This document shows positions 1 through 8,847 of a stretch of DNA of 64,000 nt, one piece after another. Every line of letters starts with the position of its first letter. Positions within the stretch are counted from its first letter, which is position 1. A model generated the notes under the pieces. That model did not search any database, was not told the origin of the DNA, and saw only the letters and a list, made by a program, of their open reading frames with translations. Location: NCBI GenBank assembly GCA_002837195.1, contig KZ478064.1, positions 124,001-188,000 on the forward strand, given 5' to 3'. The position numbers and the translations under genes are program-made. Origin of the DNA: Enterobacterales bacterium CwR94 (GTDB taxonomy: Bacteria; Pseudomonadota; Gammaproteobacteria; Enterobacterales; Enterobacteriaceae).

Positions 1-126
1 GTTGTGGATCGCTTTGGCGGGGAGTGGCACGAACTGGCGGGACGCGCCAAAGATATGGGATCGGCGGCCGTACTGATCGCCATTTTGCTGGCGCTGTTTG
101 TCTGGGTCAGCCTGCTCTGGCCATAA
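1..126 (+). CDS. dgkA: Diacylglycerol kinase, C-terminal fragment
   Basis: The frame is open from the first base and ends at TAA 124-126, giving the last 41 residues of DgkA, the small integral-membrane kinase that recycles diacylglycerol to phosphatidic acid. The segment starting [20 protein letters not shown] carries the family's conserved [11 protein letters not shown] region, followed by the last transmembrane helix. The gene starts outside the window. It sits directly upstream of lexA, as in E. coli. Confidence 0.93.
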   Translation, partial: VVDRFGGEWHELAGRAKDMGSAAVLIAILLALFVWVSLLWP

Positions 127-197
127 TGCGAGATGCCACTCAGAATCCGCCAAACAGTTAATTTTTGGTCAATTTATAGTTTTCATCCCGAGAATAC

Positions 198-233
198 CTG
201 TATATACTCACAGTCGACTGTATAAACAACCAG
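198..233 (+). promoter_or_regulatory. Two tandem LexA (SOS) boxes upstream of lexA
   Basis: The first box (198-213) is CTGT-N8-ACAG with an AT-rich centre, a perfect core. The second (218-233) is CTGT-N8-CCAG, one base off. Two boxes in this spacing match the arrangement of E. coli lexA and indicate autoregulation. A purine-rich ribosome site (AGGGGGCGGG, 232-241) follows immediately before the lexA start. Confidence 0.92.
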
Positions 234-241
234 GGGGCGGG

Positions 242-862
242 ATGAAAGCGTTAACCACCAGACAGCAGCAGGTCTATGACCTGATTCGTGAGCACATCAC
301 TCAATCCGGTATGCCGCCAACGCGCGCTGAAATTGCACAGCAACTGGGCTTTCGCTCCCCTAACGCCGCTGAAGAACACCTAAAAGCGCTGGCGCGTAAA
401 GGTGTGATTGAAATTGTGGCTGGCGCGTCGCGCGGTATTCGCTTGTTGTTGGAAGAAGAAGCCAGCAACGACAGTGGATTACCCCTGATTGGCCGCGTAG
501 CTGCCGGTGAACCGCTGCTGGCCGAAGAGCACATCGAAGGTCACTTCCAGGTCGATGCCACGCTGTTTAAACCTAACGCGGATTTCCTGCTGCGTGTTAG
601 CGGTATGTCGATGAAAGATATCGGTATTATGGATGGCGATCTGCTGGCCGTACACAAAACACAAGATGTCCGCAATGGTCAGGTGGTTGTGGCGCGCATT
701 GATGACGAAGTGACGGTGAAGCGCTTGCAGCGTAAAGGCAACGTTGTGGAGCTGCTGCCTGAAAATACCGAGTTTTCCCCGATTGTTGTTGATCTGCGCA
801 ATCAAACGCTGACCATTGAAGGTCTGGCGGTTGGCGTGATTCGCAACGGCAACTGGTTATAA
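242..862 (+). CDS. lexA: LexA repressor, self-cleaving SOS regulator
   Basis: This is the 206-residue SOS repressor. It has an N-terminal winged helix (about 1-65) and a C-terminal S24 protease domain. The RecA-stimulated cleavage bond is Ala88-Gly89 in GRVAAGEP, and the catalytic pair is Ser123 (GMSMKD) and Lys160 (VTVKR), matching E. coli Ser119 and Lys156 with a four-residue offset. The start at 242 follows a strong ribosome site and both LexA boxes; an upstream extension of the frame to 98 would run through the operator and is not the start. LexA probably also controls dinF, uvrA and the phage antirepressor in this window. Confidence 0.98.
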   Translation: MKALTTRQQQVYDLIREHITQSGMPPTRAEIAQQLGFRSPNAAEEHLKALARKGVIEIVAGASRGIRLLLEEEASNDSGLPLIGRVAAGEPLLAEEHIEGHFQVDATLFKPNADFLLRVSGMSMKDIGIMDGDLLAVHKTQDVRNGQVVVARIDDEVTVKRLQRKGNVVELLPENTEFSPIVVDLRNQTLTIEGLAVGVIRNGNWL

Positions 863-878
863 TCCCTCATTTTTGTAA

Positions 879-908
879 CGCACCGCCTGGCGGTGCGTTT
901 TCGTTTTA
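879..908 (+). terminator. Intrinsic terminator between lexA and dinF
   Basis: Perfect 8-base arms CGCACCGC (879-886) and GCGGTGCG (890-897) around a 3-base loop are followed by a T-rich run. It probably lowers read-through from lexA into dinF rather than separating them fully, since the two form an SOS operon in E. coli. Confidence 0.8.
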
Positions 909-944
909 AAATCTTCTCACTCTTTCGCGGCGGCGACAATTTCG

Positions 945-2273
945 ATGCGATTGCTCAGTTCAACCGATAAACAGCTCTGGCGGCTGGCGCTGCCAATGAT
1001 CCTCTCGAATATCACCATCCCGTTGCTGGGGCTGGTAGATACTGCCGTTATCGGGCATCTCGACAGCCCCGTGTATCTGGGCGGTGTGGCCGTGGGCGTC
1101 ACTGCCACTTCGTTTCTCTTTATGCTGTTGCTGTTCTTACGCATGAGTACGACGGGCATGACCGCGCAGGCCTTTGGCGCGGGTAATAAACCTGCACTGG
1201 CGCGCGCCTTGATGCAACCACTGTTGCTGGCCGTGGTGGCGGGGCTGATTTTTGTGCTGTTCCGCTACCCACTCAGTGAGCTGGCATTGCACATCACCGG
1301 CGGGAGCGAGGCTGTGCTTGAGCAAGCGCGACTGTTTATGCATATTCGCTGGCTGGGCGCGCCCGCGACGCTGGCAAATCTGGTGTTGCTGGGCTGGCTG
1401 CTGGGAGTGCAATACGCACGGGCACCGGTGATTTTACTGGTGGTGGGCAATCTGGTGAATATCGTACTGGATTTGTGGTTTGTGATGGGGCTGCACTGGG
1501 GCGTGCAGGGGGCTGCAGCCGCTACCGTGATCGCAGAGTATGTCACGCTGGTGATTGGTTTGCTGATGGTGTGGCATGTGTCGCGTTTACGCGGCATTCC
1601 CTTTGCTCTGCTGAAATCCGGCTGGCGGGGAGACAGTCGCCGTCTGTTGCGCCTGAACCGCGATATCATGTTGCGTTCGCTGTTAGTCCAACTCTGTTTT
1701 GCGTCTTTAACCATCTTCGGTGCGCGCCTTGGCGGTGAGGTGGTGGCAGCCAATGCCGTGTTGCTGATGTTTCTCACCTTCACCGCTTATGCACTTGACG
1801 GTTTCGCCTACGCAGTTGAAGCCTGTTCTGGCGAAGCCGTTGGTGCGCGCAACGCCACGCATTTGCAGGCTATTTGGCGTGCGGCTTGTCGACAAGCGGG
1901 CCTGGTCGCACTGACCTTTTCCATCGTCTATGCCGTGTTCGGCCCGTACATTGTTGCCAGTTTAACCTCCTTAACGGAACTGCGAGAACTCGCCGATCGC
2001 TATTTGATTTGGCAGGTGATTATGCCGCTGGCGGGCGTCTGGTGTTATTTATTGGACGGTATGTTTATCGGTGCGACGCGCGGCAGTGAGATGCGTAACA
2101 GTATGGCGGTAGCTGCCGCCGGTTATGGCCTGACACTGTTGACGTTACCCGTGTTGGGTAATCACGGTTTATGGCTGGCGGTGACCGTATTTTTGCTATT
2201 ACGGGGCTTGGCACTGTGGTGGATCTGGCGTCGTCACTGGCAGCGCGGCACTTGGTTTGCGCAAAGTACCTGA
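945..2273 (+). CDS. dinF: DinF, MATE-family efflux protein
   Basis: This 442-residue polytopic membrane protein belongs to the MATE family of cation-coupled multidrug antiporters. The N-terminus SSTDKQLWRLALPMILSNIT and the following GLVDTAVIGHLDSPVYLGGV are close to E. coli DinF, and length and hydrophobic segments fit twelve transmembrane helices. It lies 82 bases after lexA on the same strand, so it is probably induced in the SOS response through read-through of the lexA terminator. The natural substrate cannot be read from the sequence. Confidence 0.95.
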   Translation: MRLLSSTDKQLWRLALPMILSNITIPLLGLVDTAVIGHLDSPVYLGGVAVGVTATSFLFMLLLFLRMSTTGMTAQAFGAGNKPALARALMQPLLLAVVAGLIFVLFRYPLSELALHITGGSEAVLEQARLFMHIRWLGAPATLANLVLLGWLLGVQYARAPVILLVVGNLVNIVLDLWFVMGLHWGVQGAAAATVIAEYVTLVIGLLMVWHVSRLRGIPFALLKSGWRGDSRRLLRLNRDIMLRSLLVQLCFASLTIFGARLGGEVVAANAVLLMFLTFTAYALDGFAYAVEACSGEAVGARNATHLQAIWRAACRQAGLVALTFSIVYAVFGPYIVASLTSLTELRELADRYLIWQVIMPLAGVWCYLLDGMFIGATRGSEMRNSMAVAAAGYGLTLLTLPVLGNHGLWLAVTVFLLLRGLALWWIWRRHWQRGTWFAQST

Positions 2274-2438
2274 CTGGCAGAATTTTCTGAATATCCTTTG
2301 ATTGGTCGATTTACCTGCGGTGATTCCAGGTAATCTTACCTTTTTTGTCTACACTTAATAGTGTGTTCAAAACAAACGGCCGCGTGATACTGCGCTGCCA
2401 TTCGGTAACGATTACCCGTAGTGGATAAGGAGTCCAAG

Positions 2439-2657
2439 ATGAACAACGACCAAGTTGGCGGAAACTGGAAACAGTTCAAAGGGAAAGTGAAAGAAAAATG
2501 GGGCAAGCTCACCGATGATGATATGACGGTGATCGAGGGGAAACGCGATCAGTTGGTCGGTAAGATCCAGGAACGTTATGGATATGCGAAAGACCAGGCT
2601 GAGAAAGAAGTGGATTCCTGGGAAAGAAATAACCCCGACTCTCACTGGCACAATTAA
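2439..2657 (+). CDS. yjbJ: YjbJ, CsbD-family stress protein
   Basis: This is a 72-residue, highly charged soluble protein beginning MNNDQVGGNWKQFKGKVKEK and followed by KWGKLTDDDM, the signature of CsbD/YjbJ. The family is induced in stationary phase and under osmotic or general stress; its molecular role is unknown. The start at 2439 is preceded by AAGGAG (2427-2432). Its position between dinF and zur is as in E. coli. Confidence 0.95.
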   Translation: MNNDQVGGNWKQFKGKVKEKWGKLTDDDMTVIEGKRDQLVGKIQERYGYAKDQAEKEVDSWERNNPDSHWHN

Positions 2658-2754
2658 CTCGCGAGAGCCGTTATCGCTAACCGCGCTCCTACCCCGGCAC
2701 AAGGACGGTGCCACTCTTATTCCCCTGTCAATGTCCCGCACTGCTCACAGACAT

Positions 2755-3273
2755 TTACCGTCCGCGTTTTTTCCCCTGCGGTTCAGAGTGATCGTGATGG
2801 CAGTCGCCATGATCGCTACAGGCTTCCACTTCACCACATTGTTCGCACAGACCGTGTGCTTCAATCACACTATGGCGTAGCGTAAATCCACTCTGCTTCG
2901 CGACACTTTGCAAAATCTGCTCAATGCCTTCGGCATGCTTTTCATTGACCGCACCACAGCGATTACAAATCAGCATCGCCGAGGTATGCATCGGCTCTTC
3001 AAAATGGTGACACACCAAATAGCTGTTGGTGGATTCCACACGGTGAATAAAGCCCTGCTCCAGCAGAAAATCCAACGCGCGGTAAATGGTAGGGGGCTTC
3101 GCCTGCGGCTCGCTTTCACGCAGTAAATCCAGCAGGTCGTAGGCGCTAATCGCCCCCGGTTGAATCGCCATCAGACGCAGTACTTCCAGACGCTGCGGCG
3201 TCAAGCGCACATTACGTTGCTGGCAAAGATTTTCTGCCTGAGACAACAGGCGGGCAGGCGTCAGTGTAGACAT
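2755..3273 (-). CDS. zur: Zur, zinc-responsive Fur-family repressor
   Basis: This 172-residue Fur-family repressor turns off zinc uptake genes when zinc is bound. The N-terminal winged helix contains RNVRLTPQRLEVLRLM. Structural zinc cysteines are Cys103, Cys106, Cys143 and Cys146 in two CxxC pairs. The regulatory site residues His77, Cys88, His96 and Glu111 are all present at the E. coli positions. The tail is His-rich (CHHDHS). I chose the ATG at 3273, which gives the usual length; the frame extends 13 codons further without family support. Confidence 0.96.
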   Translation of the reverse strand: MSTLTPARLLSQAENLCQQRNVRLTPQRLEVLRLMAIQPGAISAYDLLDLLRESEPQAKPPTIYRALDFLLEQGFIHRVESTNSYLVCHHFEEPMHTSAMLICNRCGAVNEKHAEGIEQILQSVAKQSGFTLRHSVIEAHGLCEQCGEVEACSDHGDCHHDHSEPQGKKRGR

Positions 3274-3688
3274 GGCAATTCTTCCGGTAACAATGAAACG
3301 TGATGTTATCACAATATTGCCAGAACGCCGACTGCCGACTTTTCACGCGTTTAGCGCCATTTTTAACGAAAATCACCTAATGCAAATGACCGCTTAAAGA
3401 TTATTTTTACTGTTGTATTGTCTGAATATTGTGCTTCTGCATTCCAGAAGTTTGCAGGTTAAACACCTTGTGACTAAGGTTTTAACGGGTTCGGTTTTAT
3501 TCCGCTTCCAAATGTAGCATCAAAAAAATTAACACATTATCGCCAGGGAGAAGGTGAAAAAGAGCAATTCACTGATTAGCCTCATTAATTTGTCTTAATT
3601 CGCAGCAATGATCGGAGAGACGCTGTTCACAATAGCGCCTTCCAGCAGGACTTCTCTGTGAAAACACATTAACGGCGGGCTTGGCGAG
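3274..3688. other. Gene-free stretch between zur and the barrel gene, with small palindromes
   Basis: This 415-base AT-rich stretch has no credible gene. It contains a GTGAT-GTT-ATCAC palindrome at 3300-3312 just upstream of zur, a CTTCTG-N5-CAGAAG palindrome at 3434-3450, and an ACCTT-N6-AAGGT palindrome at 3465-3480. These may be operators for the divergent genes on either side. None matches a regulator consensus I can name with confidence, and a classical Zur box is not convincing. Confidence 0.4.
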
Positions 3689-4918
3689 ATGGTTATTAAA
3701 CAAAAGCAGAAAATCTGCGCGTGGCTGGTGCCCGCGCTTATGGGGTTGCCACTGGGAGCTCAGGCGGCAGGCAACTATTTTGAAGCGCGTAATGATGCGA
3801 TGGGCGGTACGGGTGTGGCTTCCTCAGCCTGGTCTGCGGCCGCGTTAGCCAATCCGGCGCTGATGACCAAAGCCACCGCGGATGACAATGTTGGGGTTAT
3901 CTTCCCGGCAGCCGGTGTTCAGTTAACCGACAAAAATAAACTCGTCGATAAAGTGGATGACATTACCGATACGGTGGATCGTTATCGCGGGGTGATTGAT
4001 GATTTTTCGTTTGCTGATTACCCCGAACTACAGGCGGCAGCGGGCGATTTAGCGCAAAAATTGCGTGATGTGAAAGGCAATAAAGCGCACGGCAAAGCGG
4101 GAGCCGCTATTGCGGTAACCGTGCCCACGGAGGCGTTGACCTTTGCTTTTGTCAGTAAAGCCTACGGTACCGCCAATCTCTCCACCAACATTTCGCAGGG
4201 CGATATTGATTATCTACAGGGGATTGCCGACGGCACGGTCTTTCCACTACCGGGTGATGAAGATCGACTGACATCGGAAGGGATGGCACGCGCGGCGCTG
4301 GTCACCGATTACGGTGTGGCGATGGCGAAAGAGGTGAACATTGGCGGCCACCCGGTTTCCTTTGGCGTCACCCCCAAACTGCAAAAAACCTATCTGTATA
4401 ACTACAACGTCTCGGTTTATAACTACAACAAATCCGACGTAACCGATAAGCGCTATCGCACCGACGATACCGGCTTTAACCTGGATGCGGGTGTGGCCAC
4501 GGATATCGGTGATAACTGGACGCTGGGGTTAAGCGCACAAAACCTGATTTCACGGGATATCGACACCAAAGAAGTGGGCGGCATCAAAGACAGCTACCAA
4601 ATTCGTCCACTGGTGACAGGAGGCGTCGCCTGGCATAACGAGCGCTTTACCACCGCGCTGGATGTCGATATGACGCCCACCAAAGGTTTTACCTCGCAAA
4701 AAGACAGCCAGTACGCGGGCGTCGGGGGCGAGTATCGCGCCTTTGAGTGGCTGCAACTGCGCGCAGGGTATCGCGCGGATATGAAATCGAACGATGCCGA
4801 CATGTTTACCGCGGGTGTTGGGATTTCACCTTACAATCGCGTGCATTTGGATTTAACCGGCATGGCGGGGAATGACAAGAGCTGGGGCGCGGTGGCGCAG
4901 TTGGCTTTTACCTTTTAA
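3689..4918 (+). CDS. Outer-membrane beta-barrel protein, TraF_2 family
   Basis: This 409-residue exported protein has a Sec signal peptide (about 1-26, ending GAQAA) and then NYFEARNDAMGGTGVASS, the start typical of the chromosomal TraF_2 family often labelled conjugal transfer TraF. Alternating hydrophobic strands and a terminal phenylalanine (LAFTF) indicate an outer-membrane barrel inserted by the BAM machinery. FadL/porin-like transporters share this N-terminal NPA feature (LANPAL, about residues 54-59). No conjugation genes lie nearby, so a transfer role is unlikely. The gene stands alone with its own terminator. Function and cargo are unknown. Confidence 0.75.
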   Translation: MVIKQKQKICAWLVPALMGLPLGAQAAGNYFEARNDAMGGTGVASSAWSAAALANPALMTKATADDNVGVIFPAAGVQLTDKNKLVDKVDDITDTVDRYRGVIDDFSFADYPELQAAAGDLAQKLRDVKGNKAHGKAGAAIAVTVPTEALTFAFVSKAYGTANLSTNISQGDIDYLQGIADGTVFPLPGDEDRLTSEGMARAALVTDYGVAMAKEVNIGGHPVSFGVTPKLQKTYLYNYNVSVYNYNKSDVTDKRYRTDDTGFNLDAGVATDIGDNWTLGLSAQNLISRDIDTKEVGGIKDSYQIRPLVTGGVAWHNERFTTALDVDMTPTKGFTSQKDSQYAGVGGEYRAFEWLQLRAGYRADMKSNDADMFTAGVGISPYNRVHLDLTGMAGNDKSWGAVAQLAFTF

Positions 4919-4942
4919 CAACGTTAGCGCGCTCACAAATCA

Positions 4943-4966
4943 GGGCTCATGTTGAGCCCTTTTTTC
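4943..4966 (+). terminator. Intrinsic terminator after the barrel gene
   Basis: Arms GGGCTCA (4943-4949) and TGAGCCC (4953-4959) flank a 3-base loop and are followed by six T residues. This ends the monocistronic barrel transcript before the convergent LysR gene. Confidence 0.85.
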
Positions 4967-4996
4967 TGTCCGCCGGTTGGGAAACTGTGACCCCTC

Positions 4997-5896
4997 TCAC
5001 CCTGCATTAGGGGGTTGCTGCAGGCCCAATTCCCGTAACAGCCACCCTTTGAAAATTTCAAATCCGGCGTGATGCTGCTGACGCGGATGCACCAGATAGT
5101 GGCCGATATAGTGAATCTCTTTGGTCGAATCGATCAGCGGGCAGACCAGGGTGCCGCGCTGCAATTCTCGCTCCGCCAGCAGTCGCGATTCCAGCACAAC
5201 ACCGAGGCCGTCAACGGCAGCACTGATTGCCATAAAACTGCGGTCAAAGCGTAATCCATACTGGCGTGGAGGCGTTAAGTTGTTGGCCTCAAACCAGCCT
5301 TTCCATTGATAGAGCTGCACATCGCATTGAATCAGCGTCTGCTGGTACAAGTCTTCGGGCAGGCGGATCTGCGCCGCCAATGCCGGTGAGCATAACGGGG
5401 TCAGCTCTTCTACCGCGAGTGGGATCTTCTCATACAGCGACGGGCGTGGCTCGCCGTACACAATATCTAAATCAAAATCATCCTGCTCAAAGCGCGCGTA
5501 ATCGGTACTGGCTGACAGCCGCAAATCTATCTGCGGATGTTCGCGCACAAAAGTTGCCAGCCGGGGTAACAGCCACTGATTCGCGAAACTGGGTGCGGTA
5601 TGCACGCGCAGCGGGCGCGATTGTTCGGTCTGTAATCGCTGAAAACCTTGTTGAATTTCATCAAATCCCCGTTGGACATGTTCCAGCAGCAGTGCGCCTT
5701 CACGGGTCAACACCATTTCGCGCGTGGTGCGCTGAAACAGGCGCATGCCTAACTGATCCTCAAGGTTTTTCACGGCATGGCTAATGGCACTGGCAGAGAG
5801 ATCCAACTCTTTCGCGGCATCAATAAATGCACCGTGACGGCCTGCGGCTTCAAAGGCTCGCAGGTAGGGCAATGGGGCTTTTTTCAATCGGCTCAT
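4997..5896 (-). CDS. LysR-type regulator, GcvA-like, of the transketolase operon
   Basis: This is a 299-residue LysR-family regulator. It has an N-terminal winged helix-turn-helix (about 5-65, with AFIDAAKELDLSASAISHAV and the linker LGMRLFQRTTREMVLT) and a periplasmic-binding-like co-inducer domain after residue 90. The PLPYLRAFEAAGRHGAF start is typical of the GcvA/AmpR subgroup. It is transcribed away from the transketolase operon across a 160-base gap, the usual layout for a LysR activator and its target. The ligand is unknown but is probably an intermediate of the pathway encoded next door. Confidence 0.9.
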   Translation of the reverse strand: MSRLKKAPLPYLRAFEAAGRHGAFIDAAKELDLSASAISHAVKNLEDQLGMRLFQRTTREMVLTREGALLLEHVQRGFDEIQQGFQRLQTEQSRPLRVHTAPSFANQWLLPRLATFVREHPQIDLRLSASTDYARFEQDDFDLDIVYGEPRPSLYEKIPLAVEELTPLCSPALAAQIRLPEDLYQQTLIQCDVQLYQWKGWFEANNLTPPRQYGLRFDRSFMAISAAVDGLGVVLESRLLAERELQRGTLVCPLIDSTKEIHYIGHYLVHPRQQHHAGFEIFKGWLLRELGLQQPPNAG

Positions 5897-6056
5897 TCGT
5901 GAATCCCATTCAGTAACACATGCAGGGTTTGCGGTTGTTGTTGCCTGCTGAGCTTAGCAAAATCCAAATCGAGACCACCATAAAATCGCCTATCCATGAA
6001 TACAGCACGCGAATGCGCTGAGGCAGGCTGGCGATTTTCACGAGGAAGGAATGAGT

Positions 6057-6929
6057 ATGACGCTGATGTCAGAGCCGGAAACCCGGCAACAACACAGGCT
6101 CTCTGCACTGGCAGAACATGCCTGGCGTATCCGTCGCTATGCCTTGCGCATGGGCGAAGTACAGGGGCAAGGTTATATCGGGCAAGCTCTTGGGCTGGCC
6201 GATGTGCTGGCGGTGGCATTTTGCCATGCGATGAACCTGCGTGCGGACGATCCCCACTGGGAGGGGCGCGATCGCTTCCTGCTTTCGCACGGTCACTATG
6301 CGATTGCGCTGTATGCGGCACTGCTCGAAGCCGGGGTACTGGACGAGGCTGAACTGGAAACCTATGGCGCAGATGACAGCCGCTTGCCGATGTCCGGCAT
6401 GGCGACCTACACGCCAGGTATGGAAATCTCCGGGGGCTCATTAGGGCAAGGCTTGACCATTGCGGTCGGTATGGCGCTGGGTCTGCGTCAGAAGGGCAAT
6501 CCGGCTTTTATTTACAACTCGATGTCCGATGGTGAATTGGATGAAGGGGCCACCTGGGAAGCGGCGATGTCGGCAGCTCACCACCAATTAAGCCATTTGA
6601 TCGTGTTGGTGGATATCAATCAGCAGCAGGCAGATGGCCCTTCACAGAAGATCCTGGGCTTTGAGCCACTGGTCGATAAGTGGCAGGCGTTTGGTTGGTA
6701 TACCCAGCGTGTGAACGGCAACGACTTGCCTGCGGTGCTCGCTGCATTCGACAACGCGCGTCAGCACCAGGCCGCAGTACCACGGGTTATTTTGTGCGAC
6801 ACCCTGATGGGCAAAGGGGTGCCGTTTCTGGAAAGCCGTGAGAAAAACCATTTTATTCGCGTCGAAGCCGATGAGTGGCAAAAGGCGATTGCCGAGTTAG
6901 ATGCGGGCTGGCAAGGAGAACAAGCATGA
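6057..6929 (+). CDS. Transketolase-like protein, N-terminal (TPP-binding) subunit
   Basis: This 290-residue protein corresponds to the thiamine-diphosphate and metal-binding half of transketolase. It contains LSHGHYAIALYAAL, ISGGSLGQGLTIAVGMA and the cofactor motif SDGELDEG followed about 25 residues later by VDINQQQ. Split transketolases act as alpha2beta2 enzymes with the next gene product and transfer two-carbon ketol groups. The start at 6057 is six bases after AGGAAGGA; an in-frame ATG at 6051 abuts that ribosome site and is less likely. Known split relatives act on apulose 4-phosphate or sulfo-sugars, but no partner genes for those routes are here. Confidence 0.88.
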   Translation: MTLMSEPETRQQHRLSALAEHAWRIRRYALRMGEVQGQGYIGQALGLADVLAVAFCHAMNLRADDPHWEGRDRFLLSHGHYAIALYAALLEAGVLDEAELETYGADDSRLPMSGMATYTPGMEISGGSLGQGLTIAVGMALGLRQKGNPAFIYNSMSDGELDEGATWEAAMSAAHHQLSHLIVLVDINQQQADGPSQKILGFEPLVDKWQAFGWYTQRVNGNDLPAVLAAFDNARQHQAAVPRVILCDTLMGKGVPFLESREKNHFIRVEADEWQKAIAELDAGWQGEQA

Positions 6930-7927
6930 GCACCACCACTGAAAAGAAACCGCGTTTAACCACCTCGGCGATGATTGCTTCCATTGCGGCAGAAGGGCAG
7001 CGCACGGTGGCAGCCCCCTTCGGCCACGCACTGGTGCAGGCAGCGGCGCAGCGCCCTGAAATCGTGGGCATGACCGCGGATCTGTCGAAATATACCGATT
7101 TACATATCTTCGCGCAGGCCTATCCCGATCGGCATTTCCAAATGGGCATGGCCGAACAGTTGTTAATGGGGGCCGCAGGCGGAATGGCGAAAGAGGGGTT
7201 TATCCCCTTCGCCACCACCTATGCCGTTTTTGCTACGCGCCGTGCCTATGACTTTATTCATCAGGTGATTGCGGAAGAGAACCTGAATGTCAAGATTGCC
7301 GCCGCGCTACCGGGATTAACCACGGGTTACGGCCCCAGCCATCAGGCGACCGAAGATCTGGCGCTGATGCGCGGCATCCCCGGACTGACCATTATCGATC
7401 CCTGCGATGCGTTGGATACGCAACAGGCGGTAGCGGCAGCAGCGGCCCATCAAGGGCCCGTGTATATGCGCTTGCTGCGCGGCAAAGTGCCGCTGGTGCT
7501 CGACGAATACGACTATCAGTTTGAACTGGGCAAAGCAAAACGTCTGCGGGACGGCAATGATGTCTTAATTATCTCCTCCGGCATCATGACCATGCGTGCA
7601 CTGGAAGTGGCAGAGGCCATGTCAGGCGGTTGTGCCAGTGTCGCGGTACTGCATGTGCCCACCATTAAACCGCTGGATGAGGCGACGCTGATTGCAGAAT
7701 GCCGTCGTCCCGGACGGCTGGTGGTGGTGGCTGAAAACCACAGTGTGGTGGGCGGTTTAGGCGAAGCGGTCGCTGGCACACTGCTGCGTGCGCAGATCTG
7801 CCCGGTTTTTCGTCAGATTGGTTTGCCGGATCAGTTTTTAGATGCTGGCGCGCTGCCAACGCTGCATGACCGTTACGGTATTTCCACTGAAACCATGATC
7901 GCCGCCATTAAGCACTGGCTGGCATAA
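6926..7927 (+). CDS. Transketolase-like protein, C-terminal (pyrimidine-binding) subunit
   Basis: This 333-residue partner of the preceding subunit overlaps it by ATGA, which implies translational coupling for stoichiometric assembly. The pyrimidine-binding domain shows MTADLSKYTDLHIFAQAYPD and then FQMGMAEQLLMGAAGGMAKEG, which includes the glutamate that activates the TPP aminopyrimidine. The C-terminal transketolase domain follows from about residue 200 (DVLIISSGIMTMRALEVAE). The ribosome site AAGGAG at 6913-6918 precedes the start. The donor and acceptor sugars cannot be inferred from sequence alone. Confidence 0.88.
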   Translation: MSTTTEKKPRLTTSAMIASIAAEGQRTVAAPFGHALVQAAAQRPEIVGMTADLSKYTDLHIFAQAYPDRHFQMGMAEQLLMGAAGGMAKEGFIPFATTYAVFATRRAYDFIHQVIAEENLNVKIAAALPGLTTGYGPSHQATEDLALMRGIPGLTIIDPCDALDTQQAVAAAAAHQGPVYMRLLRGKVPLVLDEYDYQFELGKAKRLRDGNDVLIISSGIMTMRALEVAEAMSGGCASVAVLHVPTIKPLDEATLIAECRRPGRLVVVAENHSVVGGLGEAVAGTLLRAQICPVFRQIGLPDQFLDAGALPTLHDRYGISTETMIAAIKHWLA

Positions 7928-7936
7928 GGAGCTGCA

Positions 7937-8797
7937 ATGAACGTAACTTTTGTCGGAACAGGGGCGATTGGTTTGCCGATGGCGCTGCGCATTCAGCAGG
8001 CAGGCCATACTGTAACGGGAGTGGATGTTGCTGAGGCTTCGCGCCAGCGTGCACAGGCACAGGGCGTGGCGACGGTGGCGAGTTTCAGTGAGGCACCGGC
8101 GGCGGAGGTGGTGGTGGTGATGGTTGCCACTCCGGCGCAGTTGGCGGCACTGGTGGATCAGGCGGGTGCGGCGGCAGACGGCCAATACTGGGTGGTGATG
8201 TCCACGGTCGGTCCCGACGCCGTGCGTGAGCAGGGCGCGCGCTTGCGCCAGGCGGGTGCGCGGGTGATTGATGCGCCCGTTACCGGCGGTACCGCGCGTG
8301 CCGCCACCGGTGAACTCGTGATTTTTGCGGCTGCGCCAACCCAGGAGCTGGCAACGGTCACGCCAGTGCTTAGCGCGATGGGGCAGGTGAAGACCGTGGG
8401 TAGCCAACTGGGTGAAGGCCAGGGGATCAAAGTGGTCAATCAGCATCTCTGCTCGGTGCACATTGTCGCTGCTGCCGAAGCGCTGAATCTGGCGCGTCAA
8501 CTCGGGTTGGACCCTGCTGCGGTACTGGCACTGGTAGAAAAGGGCGCGGCGGGCTCCTGGATGCTCTCCGATCGCGGCCCACGCATGTTGGAAGGCACCG
8601 ATGTCACGGTGTCCAGCGCGATTAATATTTTTGTCAAAGACAGCGGGTTGGTCGTGAGCGCGGCACAAGGCTGTCAGGCGGATGTCCCGCTGTTGGCATT
8701 GGCACACGCACGTTATCTGGCTGCGGCTGAAGCCGGGCTGGGACAACGTGATGACAGCCGGGTGATCGAAACCTGGCAACATACCGGGCAGCGTTAA
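7937..8797 (+). CDS. NAD(P)-dependent beta-hydroxyacid dehydrogenase
   Basis: This 286-residue enzyme of the 3-hydroxyisobutyrate / tartronate-semialdehyde reductase family has a Rossmann N-terminus VGTGAIGLPMA (G7, G9, G12). The substrate-binding signature DAPVTGGTARA lies at 112-122 and the catalytic Lys165 in IKVVNQH. It lies nine bases after the transketolase subunits and probably reduces or oxidises a short hydroxy-aldehyde or hydroxyacid made or used in their reaction. Family members accept tartronate semialdehyde, succinate semialdehyde or sulfolactaldehyde; none can be selected here. Confidence 0.86.
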   Translation: MNVTFVGTGAIGLPMALRIQQAGHTVTGVDVAEASRQRAQAQGVATVASFSEAPAAEVVVVMVATPAQLAALVDQAGAAADGQYWVVMSTVGPDAVREQGARLRQAGARVIDAPVTGGTARAATGELVIFAAAPTQELATVTPVLSAMGQVKTVGSQLGEGQGIKVVNQHLCSVHIVAAAEALNLARQLGLDPAAVLALVEKGAAGSWMLSDRGPRMLEGTDVTVSSAINIFVKDSGLVVSAAQGCQADVPLLALAHARYLAAAEAGLGQRDDSRVIETWQHTGQR

Positions 8798-8847
8798 ACG
8801 ACGCGCCTGCATGCTACGCCTCATATAACGATAATTCGGGGTGAATA

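Noticed and set aside
98-241. N-terminal extension of the lexA frame
   Set aside because: It runs through dgkA and both LexA boxes, lacks a ribosome site, and the start at 242 gives the family length.
3689-4918. Conjugal transfer protein TraF or a conjugative element
   Set aside because: No other transfer gene is nearby; the barrel features and chromosomal family explain the similarity.
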